From Aspidiotus rigidus (taxonomy: Eukaryota; Arthropoda; Insecta; Hemiptera; Diaspididae): a stretch of DNA of 64,000 nt. Position 1 is the stretch's first letter. Each line of letters opens with the position of its first letter. Positions 23,325 to 37,109 of this stretch are shown here, piece after piece. Location of the stretch: positions 1,986,001-2,050,000 of the forward strand of contig JAVHKY010000071.1 in assembly GCA_035079385.1 (NCBI GenBank), given 5' to 3'. The notes beneath the pieces are model-generated. The model was not told the origin of the DNA and made no database searches. It saw nothing but the letters and a program-made list of their open reading frames with translations. The position numbers and the translations under genes are program-made.

Positions 23325-23420
23325 ATTAGGTAATATAATGTAGCCAATAATGAACAAAATGGAAAAAATAAGTAGAGATGACAGATGTAGGGAAATAAGA
23401 TAGGAAAAGTCGGTTTTTCT
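23325..23420. repeat. Short dispersed repeat, inverted relative to 57230-57335
   Basis: AATAATGAACAAAATGGAAA and GGGAAATAAGATAGGAAAAG match the complement of 57.2-57.3 kb. Confidence 0.7.
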
Positions 23421-23904
23421 TTCGCGCTACGAATACTTTTTTGTGTTGCATCCGACACTTTCCAGATAGTTTAAAATATTGTGTGAATTTCTTTGAAAAT
23501 AAAATGAAACAGGCACTGATTGATCGAAACAAGGGGACGATTACGGAGAAAGTTAAATGCACAGCAAATTCTATTCCTTTCTAATGGCTTCTCCTTTTTT
23601 TATAAAGTATTACTGCGAATAATCGCACTCGTACTGGTAAGTTTGAGATAAGAAACCATACCTAAGTTTCCGGACTTTCACATTGAAAGACTCCATATTG
23701 TGCTTCCCCTCTTTTTCACAGTTGGGAACACCATCGAGCAGAGTCTTTGATGGTTTTGAAATAAGATCAATTTTGGTAAGATTGTAATGCGAAAGTTTGT
23801 TTATACCGTGACTCTTGAAAGCAATTTTTCACTTTTTGTAGAATTTTACATGTATTAATTCAAATAAATGAAATCGGCACCACCCAAAAAAATGAACTAC
23901 TCAA

Positions 23905-23951
23905 AATAAATAAATAAATAAATAAATAAATAAAAATAAATAAATAAATAA
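23905..23951. repeat. (AAAT)n microsatellite
   Basis: About 11 copies of a tetranucleotide. Confidence 0.95.
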
Positions 23952-23959
23952 TCTTTCCT

Positions 23960-26500
23960 AAGACTTCACCAATTTTTTTTGTTTTCTTTTTTAATATTAT
24001 TGAATTGATTTAAATTTGGCGAGTATCTTTTGAGGCTTTATAATATGGTCGTAAGGATAGATGAGGATAAAAAAAAAAATAGGTCGATAATAGAAATAAC
24101 TCGCGGTTTGATTTTTGACCGTGGAGTTTTGCACCTACATGTAGGTAAATAAGGCAAGCAAAAAGGCGTATTAACATTGCATAATTACGAGTAGGTAATA
24201 TGTTAAGACGTTATTTAGTTCTACTTGTCTTTCTCTCTACGTTTGAATAGAAAAATTTGTCAGTTTTAAAATCATATTCTTAAGTTAGGTGTCAAAATTC
24301 TATGTAGAAACATATTGATACATAATTATTGTGAATTAAACTTTAAAAAAGTCAGAGATTGCGACGTAACATATGAATGAGCGCCCGTCGCCGTAGAGTT
24401 AGCGTATGTAATTTTCATCTACCCATTTGTGATTATTACGCAAGTAGTCGAAGGATGATAAGACAAGTTGGTCACCGCGAATTCGTAAGCATACTCGCAC
24501 ATACGTTACGGATGATTGTAATATTATTGTTGATGTACTGCGTTATAATTATTCTCAGTCCATTCTGTGGCGCGGCACGGTCTAAGATAAGCATGCCAGC
24601 CTTCATTATATTGCTTTTACCGTAACCAGGATATAGGTACACAGATATACCGTCCGCCAAATGAAAAATATTATGAAACAAAAATATGGATCGTTTTTTT
24701 TTTTCTCTCTCTCTCATTACGTACGTAAGTACTGTATTGTACATTTACGCGCACTTACTCGTACAAGGCTGCGTTGAAAAACGATCCAATCGTAAAAACT
24801 ATATCACCACGGTATACCTACAACAGATATTCTCGTGTACGTTAAATACGAATAAAATAAGTCAACATTACTACTTCATTATGTTTAGTCATCTGTCAGT
24901 CATTCATAAGTCCACCGATGCGAGGAGCATAGGTTGGCACAACCAGCAGCATTGACAGTGACCCAGCAGCGTGTAGCCTATATGAAGTCATATAGGCTTT
25001 ATTACGTAGGTAGTATGATAAATAAAGAGCGGAAGAAATTTTTAAAATTTTACAAACTTTATTCTGATGTTTTGTACAACAGTAGACTACCTATACCTAC
25101 TCGTATAAGTACTTGAACAATTGACATATCTAACAGAGTATGTGTAATCGCGGAAAATCCAGTCCGCGCTAATCTCTCTGCTCTCTCACTCCCGTTGTCT
25201 TCGTCATTTATTCGTAGCTTTTCTGATTAAACTGAATGTAAATTTTCTCGTTAACGCGACTGGTTTTAGTTGAACGTAACTTGAAATGTATGTGAAAACG
25301 CGCTATACATAATATGTCTTTGATATACCAAATTATCAATTATTTCGTCGTCAACTAAAGCACTCTTGTCTATGCTGGAAACCATTGATACGTAGGAAAG
25401 ATTTTCTGAAGAATGAAGAACGAAATTTGAATCGATTTTAGCAAATTCGTTCGACTCTTCTGTCTGCAATTTTGGATAAATGGCTGTCTCTATTGATAAA
25501 AATAGGACAACGTAAATTCGCCTCATTCCTGATGGTAGCGAATTCGCTCGAAAAACTATAGAAATTACATCGAGAATTTTCACTAGAAACAAATCATAAA
25601 CGCCCAAGTTTAGATGACATTCTTTTCACGCAACAAATTTGCGTTCATATTTACGAGTATTTATGCACCGGTGATTTCAACAGCCTATTTTGCGTGAGGA
25701 TGCCCTTCACTACACTGGATTGAGATAGAGGAGTCTAGATACTCACAATTCTCAACTTTTTGAGACGAGGCTTCTTTTGTTACTAGCTGAAAATTTGTCA
25801 ACATTTTAGCGACTTAATATTATACTCAAACTCGACACCTAAGGAATCACCGCAAAATATTGAAAAATTTTGGCTAACCAAATCATCTGGTCCTAAAGAG
25901 TTGAAAGTGGTCGTTCAACTCTATTGACACTCCCCACCCAGGTGTGGCCGGACCCAAACAGCTACAGTGACTGAAACGAGGTGTCTAGAGAGGTCATTGG
26001 ACGAGGTCGTAGAATTGAAAAGTTACTACGATAATAGATCATTAAATGTCATAGTGTATGTACTACGACCTATGGCCCGAAGCTGAATAGCTCCGGGCAT
26101 TTACCCGTATTATATTCGGAGTTGAAGCGAAGAGCTGAAAGGCTGTTTGAGGCTTGCTACATTGACTGAAGCATATCGATGTGTAGTAGAGGTACCTAGA
26201 TTGCTGAAAAAACAGAACCGCGGAAATAAATATTGAATACGTAAACGCACGAAATAATAATTTTATTTTGTAGTACGATAATAAGAAATACATACATGGA
26301 GAAAAGAAGAGATCGTCGACACTTCGAAGGATGTCGGAAATTGACTAAAATACATATAATCGTGGCGTTGAAACTTGGCCCACGCCGGAATTCGATTACT
26401 AAGATAGAACTAAAAATTCGATACATCGACAAGTAACCAAAAACTAAATCGGTCTTCGAATAATGAGGACATTAGTCATCAAGTGAGAGAAAAGGAGAAA
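23960..26500. other. No gene recognised
   Basis: AT-rich. A 113-codon minus-strand frame at 25266-25607 is the longest open frame; no domain or splice context supports it. Confidence 0.5.
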
Positions 26501-26519
26501 AGAAAAACTGAACTCATAA

Positions 26520-27290
26520 AAATTTGTGACCACTTCTCGGCAACGAAAATGACTTCTTAGACGAATGGGTTGGGTGCATACCCAAAAGATGCGAAGTCCG
26601 TCGAGTGGAGACACTCAAGATGGGATGGTTACCCCTCATCTGTAAGCAAAGATGGACTACGTCGTGCTTTAGGAACTTTTGCTCTAGAGATTTCGCGGGG
26701 TGGATCGCCGATTTGTTATCCTCATATATCACGGGAACAGGAGTTCTATGACTTAAAAAGTCGAATAAGGACTTCAGCGATACTACTTGCCTATGAGCGA
26801 GAGAGGCAGTAATATATTCGGTTTCTGCCTAAGACAGAGCAACAGGATTTGGCTTTTTAGTGCGCCACGAAATTAGATCCCCAAATGCGTAAGTCGCATG
26901 GCCTGGAAAGGAACGGGCGTTGGAGTCATTTGGTCCCTTGTGAAGCGTTGGTATAATATTCTATCGACCGGAGAGAACGCCGGTACATCAGTCCTTTGCG
27001 GTAATTACCACTCAGGCAACTGCATAGAACTCCAAAGTTGGTTCAGCTTGCGCGCACGCGACCGTGATTACCGCAAACGCGATATGCGGTCGAGTGCAGT
27101 TCATCAGAAATGTCAACGATCCGACGGCTTCCCGAAATCGGGAAACAGGGAGTAAAGAAACCTCATCCAGTTTACGCTTCCGTTTTTTTGCAGCGTCCAA
27201 TGTAATAATCGGGGTGGCTTTTCTCAGTTTGGAAACCGAGCGCCCGAATTTTTCGAGCAATATTCGGTATAATTCGATTGGAGAAGAGTA
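26520..27290 (-). pseudogene. Ty1/copia-type RT/RNase H remnant
   Basis: Reading the minus strand from 27290 downward gives ELYRILLEKFGRS, then FREAVGSLTFLMNCTRPHIAF, both hallmarks of the connection region of copia-type polyproteins. Further on, with frame changes, come a stretch like GDLISWRTKKPNPVALS, AETEYITASLAHR, and PVIYEDNKSAI, which are copia RNase H signatures. The final part resembles the LTKPLPR-type end, with SLPRSGHKF. At least one stop and several frameshifts interrupt it. No LTRs were recognised on either side, so only the 3' part of the polyprotein is left. Confidence 0.8.
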
Positions 27291-27342
27291 GATTTGTGCG
27301 GATACTTTTGAATTTCAGATCTCGACAGGAAATAGTATATTA

Positions 27343-27457
27343 TAGTACTAGTGTGAGAAGTGCGCGATTATTGACGAGTCTGATGATTCGCGAAACGAGC
27401 CGGAACGGCGAGTGAAGCGAACAGACGAGTCATATCGCGCACTTCTCATACGTGTGC
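27343..27457. mobile_element. Foldback MITE-like element
   Basis: Inverted ends TGAGAAGTGCGCGAT and ATCGCGCACTTCTCA with second inner arms GACGAGTC. Central GCGAAACGAG resembles 6691-6798. Confidence 0.6.
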
Positions 27458-27459
27458 TA

Positions 27460-30400
27460 TACGCTATTTTTTTATACAAGTACACAGAAGTATGACATTA
27501 TGTTGCCGAAAATGGCGTTTGTATTATATTTTGGGAATTATTATTTCACTCAGTTAAATAATGAATCATTATTTCACTGTCAGAGACGATTGTTCAACTG
27601 TTTATGCTCTCACCAAAAAAGTCGCACTTTTACCACGCAAATCAATTGCATAATGTCATACTTTTTGTGTACGTGTTTAAAAAAGAAAATTTAATCTCTA
27701 AGATTCCAGATTTGAGTGGAATAAGAAGATGCGGTACTTTTGGTTTCCAGATCTTGACTTAGAAAAAATCTGTATTTCTTGCGCTCTAGATCTCGGTAGA
27801 AACAAAAGCTTCTCATTCTTTGGGTTTTGGTCGTCGAAAAAAGTACAAAGATAAATTTCCATTATGTTACAGTCGAAGACAAAGAAGAAAAAAATTAGGA
27901 TGCTGAAGTTGAAAGTTTTGCGACGGCGAGCGGGGAACCCACAAGACCCGCACTCCACTGCGGAAGGTCTTTCGGAAAGTAGAACATATACAAAATCCTA
28001 TCACATAGAGCTCGATAGTCGAAATTATTACAAGTCCCTCTCCTGTCATATATAGCTAGAGAGTCTCCAAGTCCCCACCTATCATGTATATGGCTTGGAG
28101 GTCGAAATTATTCCAAGTCTCCCCCTCCCTCTTCGTGAAGTCATCAACCTCGTGACGTCATCAACCTCGTAACGTCAACAATCTCGACCCGCTCGCGGTC
28201 GAAAATTTACTGAAAGTACCCCCCAAGAAAAGGGATAGTGGGTTCCCTGCTAAAAAACTAAGAGACCCGGGTACTGAGGCGCATGGCGACTCAGTCTTTT
28301 TTTCCTCTTTTTCTTTCGCGACGTGTTCGCCGTCTGGCCGCAAATTGTATTTATTTTTCGGCAGGAGGTACTATGACTCTTGAAAGATTTTCGGATTTTG
28401 AGAGATATTTAAACATCCTCGAGTAACCGATTGTGGCACACTCCTCCATAGCTCAAAGTCAACTAGAATTTTTCCTAAGGCCTTCTCCGCTGTGTAATCA
28501 ACTATCGAGATTAGGAAATCCTTCTATTTAACAGCTCGCCTTGATTGATCTCTAGTAATAAGTCAGAGAGACCTTCCGGAGATCACACAAAATGAACTGT
28601 GCGTTTCTTCCTAGATACGCCTCTTTAGAAAGCCCGGATTCCCAAAAGTTGAAATTTATTTTAAAAAGTGATTGAACAAAAGTGTGTTCTTTTGTTAACT
28701 TATTTTGCATGTACGTACGTCTTTTTTGTGTAGGTTGCATTTCTTTTTTGCGTTCAATTATTACACATCATATTAGACAATTTTATCAATGCCATGGCAA
28801 CGCTATTTTTGAAACAGATGGCACAATATTGCCATTTTTTAAGTATTCTTATTGGTCAAATTTTAAAAAGTGGGCGTGGTCAGTTGTTCTGTCAAGAATT
28901 TGACAAAATGTCGGCAATAAGGCATCAATTTTTCTCGGCGGGAATTTCCTTTTTAAGCGTGCGAGAAGGAGAATTAATTTTTACAATCTTATCATGAGTA
29001 TACGTACAATATTCCAATTTTGGTTTAGAAATATGAGAACAGAAAACGATTAATAAAACTGAATAATCTGTCCTATGGTGATACTTTTTTAGTCGAAATA
29101 ACTTTTATCAGAAAATTAGTACCGGAAAATTAGTACTTACAGGTACCTATCTAAAAAATTATACAATACAAAAGCGAACTCATAAATGATCAAAAACTAT
29201 GTCTTTGTCTTTGTCTTTTTTCTTCTTCTGTCTTAGTATACGTATGCAACAGAAATTATGTATACCGATCTGGGCTAATGTAAGTGTGTACGTATATTCA
29301 AAAAATTATTTTTCCGAGTCAATAATGAATCAATTTGTACAAAAATTCGTAGGACGATTTAAATTATTATGGCAAAGCTGTTGGTACATATACCAAGTTA
29401 ATAGAGAGCAATTTCAATTCTCATAAATTATCGCACGTTTGTATCTACGTATAATAATACCATAGCTTAAATAGCTTGATAGGCCACACTACCTAGCTGT
29501 ACTGATGTTTTTATCATTTGTATTTATAGTATACGTACATGTACCGGTAACTCGCACTATAAATAATTCCAAAAACCTATCTAAAATAATTGTAATGTTT
29601 GAAACACGATTTCGACAGCGTGGGCCCTCTCAGAAAGAAAAGAAAAGAAAAAAATCCAATACATAGAAGGATATACAGTATTGTAGTTTGGGCTGGCCGG
29701 AGCTCATTGACGTTGAACATTTTTATGAAGCGACACGCCTCTAATTTGAACTGTCAAATCCGCAATACCGCTAATTTTATCCAATTTTCATGGTCAACCG
29801 TGACCAGGGCCGTATGGAAATCAATTGCCGAGTCATTGTTTCGTAATTTTTCGCCAGTTGTCAATTCTTCTTATCTCAACTGTTTCTCTCGGCGATTCTA
29901 CATTCGAGTCCCGAAGAAAAGTTGCAATGTCAAAGAATTCTTATGAAAAATTGTGTTCTAGAATTATTGGTAGGTACCTACAAAATAGTCTAAATCGAAT
30001 TACCTAGCGCGAATTTCATTTTTGCTGTTCCATGTACGCGTTTCCCTTGATTCAACGACTATAACCACGACCGCGCTGTATCAAAAGGACGATCAGCTGA
30101 TTATAAAGATCACGTAGTACATACATTTACACAGCAATTTGGAAACTGCAATTTAGTAATCGTAAAAATACCTAGAGAAAAATTTTCTTCATCAGCGTGG
30201 TTATAGACTCCACATTTGTGGTCGTCAAGCAGATTCATTCTCGGACCAGATACTCATTAAGGAATTTCATTGAGCACAACATTGCAGCGAACCTGTTAAC
30301 TGGTGAAGTGTGCTTCGATATTGCGCGAGTATAAACTGTGATAAAGAAAAGAATCTTAGGTAGTTGCAGTCGCAATTCGACTTTAATATGATCGATTTTT

Positions 30401-32580
30401 CGCTTTTGAAAGTTAATTATCATGATGCAAAAATCAATTCCGTCTTCCTATTTTATTCTATTTCAGTTCATTAGTCAAATTTTTCAAAGCTCTTCCCTCC
30501 CTCACGAAACGTCCGTTCCTTCGTTAAGGAAGTGGTTAGTTCGCTGAAGGATGAGCTAGCCGGCCGCCTTTGAATTCGTCGCGATATATAAATTTCATTT
30601 GAATACAATCATTATCACTGTCCAAGAAAATGAAAACTCAGATTCAGAATTGACTCCTTCATTCTACGTATTCACGTGCTCCATCTCTATGAGATCGTAT
30701 CAAGAAAGAAAAAAAAAAAACGAGTCAATCTAACTAGTAGAAAGGGTTTTATCCAAGTTTTGAAGAATCAATTATTCGATTAATAATACTTACATATGTA
30801 CCTCTTTTTAAAATGAAGGTACATTTGAAATAAGGAAGAAGAAAAAAAAAGATTCCATTCATATCTTAGTATTCAAGACAGAATAAATTAAATAAAATGA
30901 CGTGAACACAAATTGACGGGGAGGCGGACGAAACGATCGTGTCGACAAGCCCGCGTCGCATGCTTGTCCAACCGTACTAAAATAACTGTTTATACTTAGT
31001 AAAACAATTGCTAGGAAAGTGATTGAGCCTACCTATCTCTTTGCTACCACTGACTCAATTGAAACGAGATTTTATTTGTCCTTTTGGAAAAAGTTTACAA
31101 CTTTGATTGGCATAAAATTAATTCAATGATTTTTTCATCAGAATGCAGCCAATGTTGAAGTTGTTGATTGCAGACTTTGAACATTCCAACAGAAATTACA
31201 TAAAACTGGAATATGTGCTAGACAAAAGCAGCAAACCGCATAGTTTTCAGCGTCAAAAATACTATGAGAATCAATTGGAACTGTTCGTGTTATTATTGAC
31301 ATTTTTTTTTTTTCTCTCGTTCGACAGAGTAATCCTTGCATGCGAGCAAAAAATGAGGAATCATGAGTCTGAATACAATTCGTTACGTAGACTTGTTTAA
31401 TATATTATGATTATTCCTACCGTCTATCAAAAATCAACTATTGTACTCGTCTACATGCCTACTTTTAAAGGATCGTACGAGTGAATACATTTTCAAAGAT
31501 ATAAAAATTTAAATTTAATTACATCCGAAAATTTTGTAACCCCTCACTCACAACTGTACAAAGATTTCATCAGTGAGTGAAGGAAATTGTTGAATGAAGA
31601 CTCAACGCGAGCAACAATTTTAAATTCATTGACGCGCACACGGAAGTATCCGGTTAGATTATTAGCTGAAATTTGAGACAAGAATAATTTAAATCTTTGT
31701 TCTATTCCTTAATATTTCAAATAATTTCGCATTTTACAGTAGCCTAATGCGTAACAGACAGATTCGAGGACAAGTCCTACCCTTCAAAATATTTTATTCG
31801 GGTTCTCCAAAATTATTTATTTATTTGAGGAGAGAAGAAGAAGAAAAATATGAAACGACTTTATGGGCACAGAAATAGGAACCTCGTAAAATTCTAATAA
31901 TGTAGCTAAGCAGTCAATTCATAACTTTTAATCTTTAGCTACAGCGCGCATATTCATATATTTTTGATGGCGAATTCCATATTATTCTATCTGCAACAAA
32001 TTCAACCCACTCCCGCTTTAGAATGTCGAAATTAGTGCTGCTAAATGGATGACGTAAACTGGTTTCTATTAATCAAGATAAACTAGAAATAGAGTGAGTA
32101 AAACGCGAAAGAAAAAATTCCATACCGGGAAACACGGAATATCCTGGATAAATCTTCAGACGTCATAGCGTAACTTAGTATGTGAGGACAGATTACTCTT
32201 GCCTACGTCCCGGATATCTTTGAAAATAGGAGAATCTGGACTTGACAGCGAAAGAGCCACTGCAGGTGGCAATGAATGGAAGCTTAGCCCAAGAAGGTGA
32301 TTGTGATATTGAATCACAATACCTACTTTCTTATGGCGAAAACAAAATTTTCAAACTCATAAAAAATCAAAATCGTGATTTTATCGAGCCGTCTTCCGAT
32401 AACCTTGAGCTATAAGGAATAATAATCCTAAAGCTTTTTCAGAATTAATAACTCAGGTTATTCGCGATGTTCGTGACTTCGTTTTCCAAGTAGCACCCTT
32501 TACAACTATGGAAAAGTTCACACTGATAGTTTATATTCTTATAGAGAAGGAAGGAAGAGGAAATAAGACGAAAAGATCTC
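27460..32580. other. No gene recognised
   Basis: Low-complexity and AT-rich DNA. 28020-28200 has repeated TCATATATAGCT / CTCCAAGTC and GACGTCATCAACCTCG motifs, distantly like 43740-43920. One candidate exon at 31329-31400 is listed apart. Confidence 0.5.
31329..31400 (+). CDS. Candidate short terminal exon
   Basis: A strong acceptor (long T-tract, then ctctcgttcgacag ending about 31328) is followed by 22 open codons, including CEQKMRNHESEYNSLRRLV, and a stop at 31398-31400. It is too short to identify. Only the quality of the splice site and the hydrophilic peptide support it. Confidence 0.2.
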   Translation, partial: VILACEQKMRNHESEYNSLRRLV

Positions 32581-32582
32581 CT

Positions 32583-32656
32583 AGTCCGGACGGGAATCGA
32601 ACCCGCGACCTCTCATTTTCACGACGAGTGCGATCACCGCTACGCTACCAGGCCCT
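32583..32656 (-). repeat. tRNA-like SINE head or tRNA pseudogene
   Basis: On the minus strand, A box TAGCGTAGCGG (complement of 32637-32647) and B box GGTTCGATTCC (complement of 32593-32603) are at normal tRNA spacing. A cloverleaf can be drawn with a good T arm and anticodon stem (CTCGT/ATGAG). The loop CGTGAAA would place UGA as anticodon with G instead of U at position 33, and the acceptor stem has a mismatch and wobbles. A short variable region argues against tRNA-Ser. It is best read as a SINE head or decayed tRNA. Confidence 0.6.
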
Positions 32657-32659
32657 AAA

Positions 32660-35600
32660 ATTAGATCGTCATATCTCGCGTTGTCATATACGTAATTTCT
32701 CTCTCTTTCTCCCTCTTTTTTAAGGCGTATGTTGAATGGAATAAGTCGTATGTACAATACGTACATCGAGGAATAATTTTAGATACTCGGAAATCCTTGA
32801 CTAGTTCCATTCTTTTAGCGGGGAACCCGCAATCCGCTTTATTGGAGCAGCAATGGAGTATCCTCAGAAAATTTGCGCGAGTACATCCGCGTCCGCCTTT
32901 AGGACAATATCCAGGGACTTGGAATATTTTCGACCATCGCGTTGGCGTCCGACTTTGATGTCGTCATCAACCAAAGTTAAAATAGATTGCATAGAAGAAT
33001 TTGTATAGGCTAGATATTATAGGAATTTTTCAAGTTCAGAGAGAGGCTTGAAGAGACATTTACGGATCCGTATCATACAACATGTACTCAGGTATAGTAT
33101 AGATAATACGTAAACATTGCATTGCTAAGCGCATCAATATTCACTCTTATCCAGTTAAAGCCTCCCTTAGAGCAACTTTCTTTTTGTAAATCCGCTTTCT
33201 TTGGTTTTCCTTCCACCGAGACGTAAACAATTTCAATCGGTTTTGTACATCCGAGCACGAGGCTCCATCCAAGCATGCCTGTTCAGCCCTAATACGTCTA
33301 CTCAACTAAGGAAACAAAAATAAGACTAGCTGTTTCCCACGGAACCGTGGAGCTTCCACTGTCATTGCAAGCAAATTTTTCATTCAATTCCCTGCTATGG
33401 TAATGAAACAAGAGTAGGTACCAGTGAGTGCGGTGTATTACAGAGATCATAAAGTAATACCCAGTGTAGGTCCGAGTCTATCGACTGTCACGCACGGCTC
33501 TTTCAGGAGTCTATATCATATATTCAAAATAAACTCCAAAAACTTAAGACATCAAGATCATTTTTGTTGAAAAAAAAAAAAAAAAAAAAAAAATTGAAGG
33601 TCCACATCCAAATCCTGAAAATATGCCGCATTCTTTGTTCAAAATATGGATACGTGTGTCTACTAAAATTGAGACTCTTACCTTCAATAGGAGTTTCCCT
33701 TGAATAATTTTTGAGCAATCCGTGTTCGCACGCAATTCTTACCTGAAAATATCTTATGAGAAATTTTTCTAACATGTATTGGCCCCAGGAGTGAACTGAA
33801 CTCTCCTATTCTTACTGGAAAGAGCGCTGTTACTAATTCGGCTTGCATCTTGCAGGACGATTAACAAAACTGAGAAGCAAACGTTGAATTTGGGCTGTAG
33901 GTACATCCATGAAAGCACGTTCCTATCAAACTACAGCGATAAGAAGCAAAAGGCAAACTTATGGTATTTTCGCATTAACCAATGGGCTCGCGTAAAAAAA
34001 AAAAAAAAAAAACTCAACAAAAAAAAGACGTTTTAGAAGAAAGTGAAGCGAATAAAATTTGTAGGAAATGAAATTTTTTATCAATCGCAAATTTTGCTCC
34101 GTGTGTCGAGATATTCACCCTTTTACTCGCTGATACATGAATATAGGTTCCAAATAGATTAGAAGTCTATGTAGAACACTCTTTGACGGGGTTGTATCAT
34201 AGAGACATCAAGCTGAAAAACATGTCATAAAATTAGACCGAGAGTGGGATCTCCAATAAATAAGCACAATGATTTACCTATATCGGAACAGACTATCGAA
34301 AAAAATTATAAACCCTACCTATTCAAAAATGTGAACAAGAATCTGTAAGTAGAGGTTATAATAATATAAATCATTAAGTATCTACTAGAAAAAAAAAGTA
34401 TCTCGATTAAAACGTTACGGTCACACTAGTACTGTTGAAATTTTTATTTTTGGGTACCTATAATAGATGAATTGGGAAATTACGTTTTCTCATGTGATTG
34501 GCCGGAAAGGAAAGGATGAATACCTAATAGATGAACAATAAATTTAGTTGGTATTCTGTATTCAAAAGAGTCCAGATCTACAATTGAACCACCTCCAAGT
34601 CGGTGATATGTCTTCATGAAAAAAAATTAAGTCATTATTATTGCCAATGCATAGGAGTCTGAGACTGCAGCTATACGTTCTCACAGAATAGGCTATGTTC
34701 TTGTATTTACACTAGGCATTTGTAAATAAATTAGAGTACAGTAATTCGACATTCGTCTCGTAACCCTGGTAATGAAAACTACAAATTTTCAAGTTGGAAA
34801 AGTGATTCGGTAAACGAAACGAAGTTTCCTTATCTTCTTTCTCCTTTAAAATCCATGATTCCTTCCTCTTTTTTCAGCAATATTACTTTTCACCTATTAC
34901 CATTATTCTATCAGCTTTAAAAATGATAATCGAAATACAAAGCTACCGTATAGATATTTTGAAAGTTATCGGCAAAGTTCTCAAGAAACATTGAAAGATC
35001 ACGTCAATTATAGGCTAATTATGGGGCTAATTATAGCCTATAATTGATTGACTAGGTAGGTAATCTTTGAATTATAACGTGTGATATGGTGAATTATAGG
35101 AAAGTACGAATTGTTTATCTAAAGAAAATGCGACAGTACAGAAGTTTAAGACAGGATATTGAAGAAGGAGAAAGAAAAAGAAAAAGAGGACCGCAGTAAT
35201 AGCTAGCTGCAATCTCAGTATTCATTCCATCGAATCTGGAAACCAGTTTCTAGTTGAAAAATATTATCAAACGATGGACGTACATATTGTATATTCCGCG
35301 ATACACAGATAGACATCGAGGAAAACAATTATGCACATAGATTGCATCAATGCCGGCCTTATCCAATGAAGTAATAGACCTAAAAAGCGGAGCATTGGAA
35401 CATTCGACCATATTATAATCGCGCGGGTAAACGATGCCATCTTCCACAATGGCAGTATTTTTGGCGCATGGAATGTCACTATACGACTGACGTGAAATAA
35501 AAGAAAAAAATCTACACTCGTAAAACAAAATAAAAGCAGCAGCGAGATATTAAATAAAATGATACGAAAAAGCTGTTCGACGAGTGAAGGTCAACAACCA

Positions 35601-36990
35601 TCCTCATCGGGAAGCGGATTTTATGCATAGGTGTGTAGTGGCCCGTAGGCAGACTCCCGGAACCAGCTTCGCGATTAAACTAGATACCACCATCGCCGCC
35701 ACCGTACCATATTTATCAGTACACTTTACTGACCATCTTGTTCCTTGCAAGTGTTGCACATCTCCGAGCAGTATTCGCGATTGTACCTACCATAGGCTAC
35801 GAGTATATATTGAGAGCGCGTAAATTGACCTTTTAATGTTCAGTGCACGTCCCTACACGGCTTGTGCAACTTCAACTATTTCAATCACGCGCTCTCATGT
35901 TGTCGAAAGGCAAAGGGTAATGGCCTGCCTGTTGTCTGATTTGACTTGAGGGTTATTTTCAGATTCAATCTATTTCATCAATAATATTATGTTTGAGCGT
36001 GTGACTTTCAAGTTGAAACCATCGTAGCCTCTATCTATACAAACGAGGTAGGGAGGGGGTCAGTTTCATTCTCTGCTATTTATGAATTTCTTTCACCTCT
36101 TACTCGGGTGTTATTTCTATAAATGGAATTCAACTCGGGAACTAGAACCTAATAGAGTACTTAATAGTAAAATAGCACCGGAAGTGGTGAAATAAGTCAT
36201 ACTGTCATGAATTTCCAATACTTCACAAAAAAGAATTAACGAAACCGAAAAGTCACCTTTTGAAAATTTTCTAAATCTTTCTCCACCGCCATCCACCTGT
36301 ACTCGTATACAGTGAAAATTCTGAAAATGCAACATTACATTGCATCATAAGTTGTCCTAAGAGTATGTGATTGAGCTCGACAGACTGCAGATGTTTATTA
36401 CTATTATTTGTCACAAAGCTTCAATTTCTCAGATCGTAATTTTTTTCCTGTTATTCCAACAATGAAGTAGTGGTACTTCGTTATCACGATTTACAATTTC
36501 GCACCAATAGTCCAAAAGATGCCTACACTTTGTTCAATCGTAGATTTGGATTTGGATGTACGTCGATGTAACTCTCTACGGCAGGTTAGTACTTACACGC
36601 AATTCAAATTAAGGTAGTAAGCTGAAAAATTAGTGCCGTCCTCACGATTTTTATTTTCTATATTTTGTTTTCCTCCTCATACCAATCGTTCGTGTATTAT
36701 GGTACATCTCTTTTAAAAAATTCCCATAGGTTTTTCCACTCGGGCGATCGAATCTTATATTTTTCATTAATTTAGTTTGTGACAGCTCATTCGCTTTGAG
36801 CCGCAGTGCTGTCGAGGGGAACGATGAAGAAATACTGTCCAAAAGACACCGAGAGTAGGTGGTATAGAACAGTAGTGAACTTTAAGTTGGATATTTTCTC
36901 CTTCTCCTAATCCTTCTGGATACTCGTTCTTATAACGTGTGCAGTGCCTACTGATGATGTAGGTACCTAGGCCTATCTAACCTCAACGTG
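32660..36990. other. No gene recognised
   Basis: AT-rich. An A-run lies at 33570-33592 and another at about 33995-34012. A small palindrome at 35008-35046 has 13-bp arms CAATTATAGGCTA. Confidence 0.5.
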
Positions 36991-37100
36991 GCCTAACTGA
37001 GAAATAATGAAGTTTAGATATGGGAGGCATGTGTAAATTATTTTATAGCAAATTATTGAGAAGTCGGTGATGCTTACGCTGCTGCGTGAGCTTTTTTTGT
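36990..37100. repeat. Dispersed hairpin plus T-run repeat, copy 2
   Basis: From about 36998 (ACTGAGAAATAATGAAGTTT) to the hairpin at 37072-37091 and a 7-T run. It matches 58388-58496 over about 105 bp. Confidence 0.88.
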
Positions 37101-37109
37101 TAATAATTT

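Noticed and set aside
25266..25607. 113-codon minus-strand frame
   Set aside because: No recognisable domain, no clear start context or splice acceptor; may be chance.
28785..28810. TGCCATGGCAACG resembling an RFX X-box
   Set aside because: Only one partial match, no gene nearby, so functional meaning cannot be supported.
29599..29946. 115-codon plus-strand frame
   Set aside because: Low-complexity Lys/Arg start and no motif; length is compatible with chance at this base composition.
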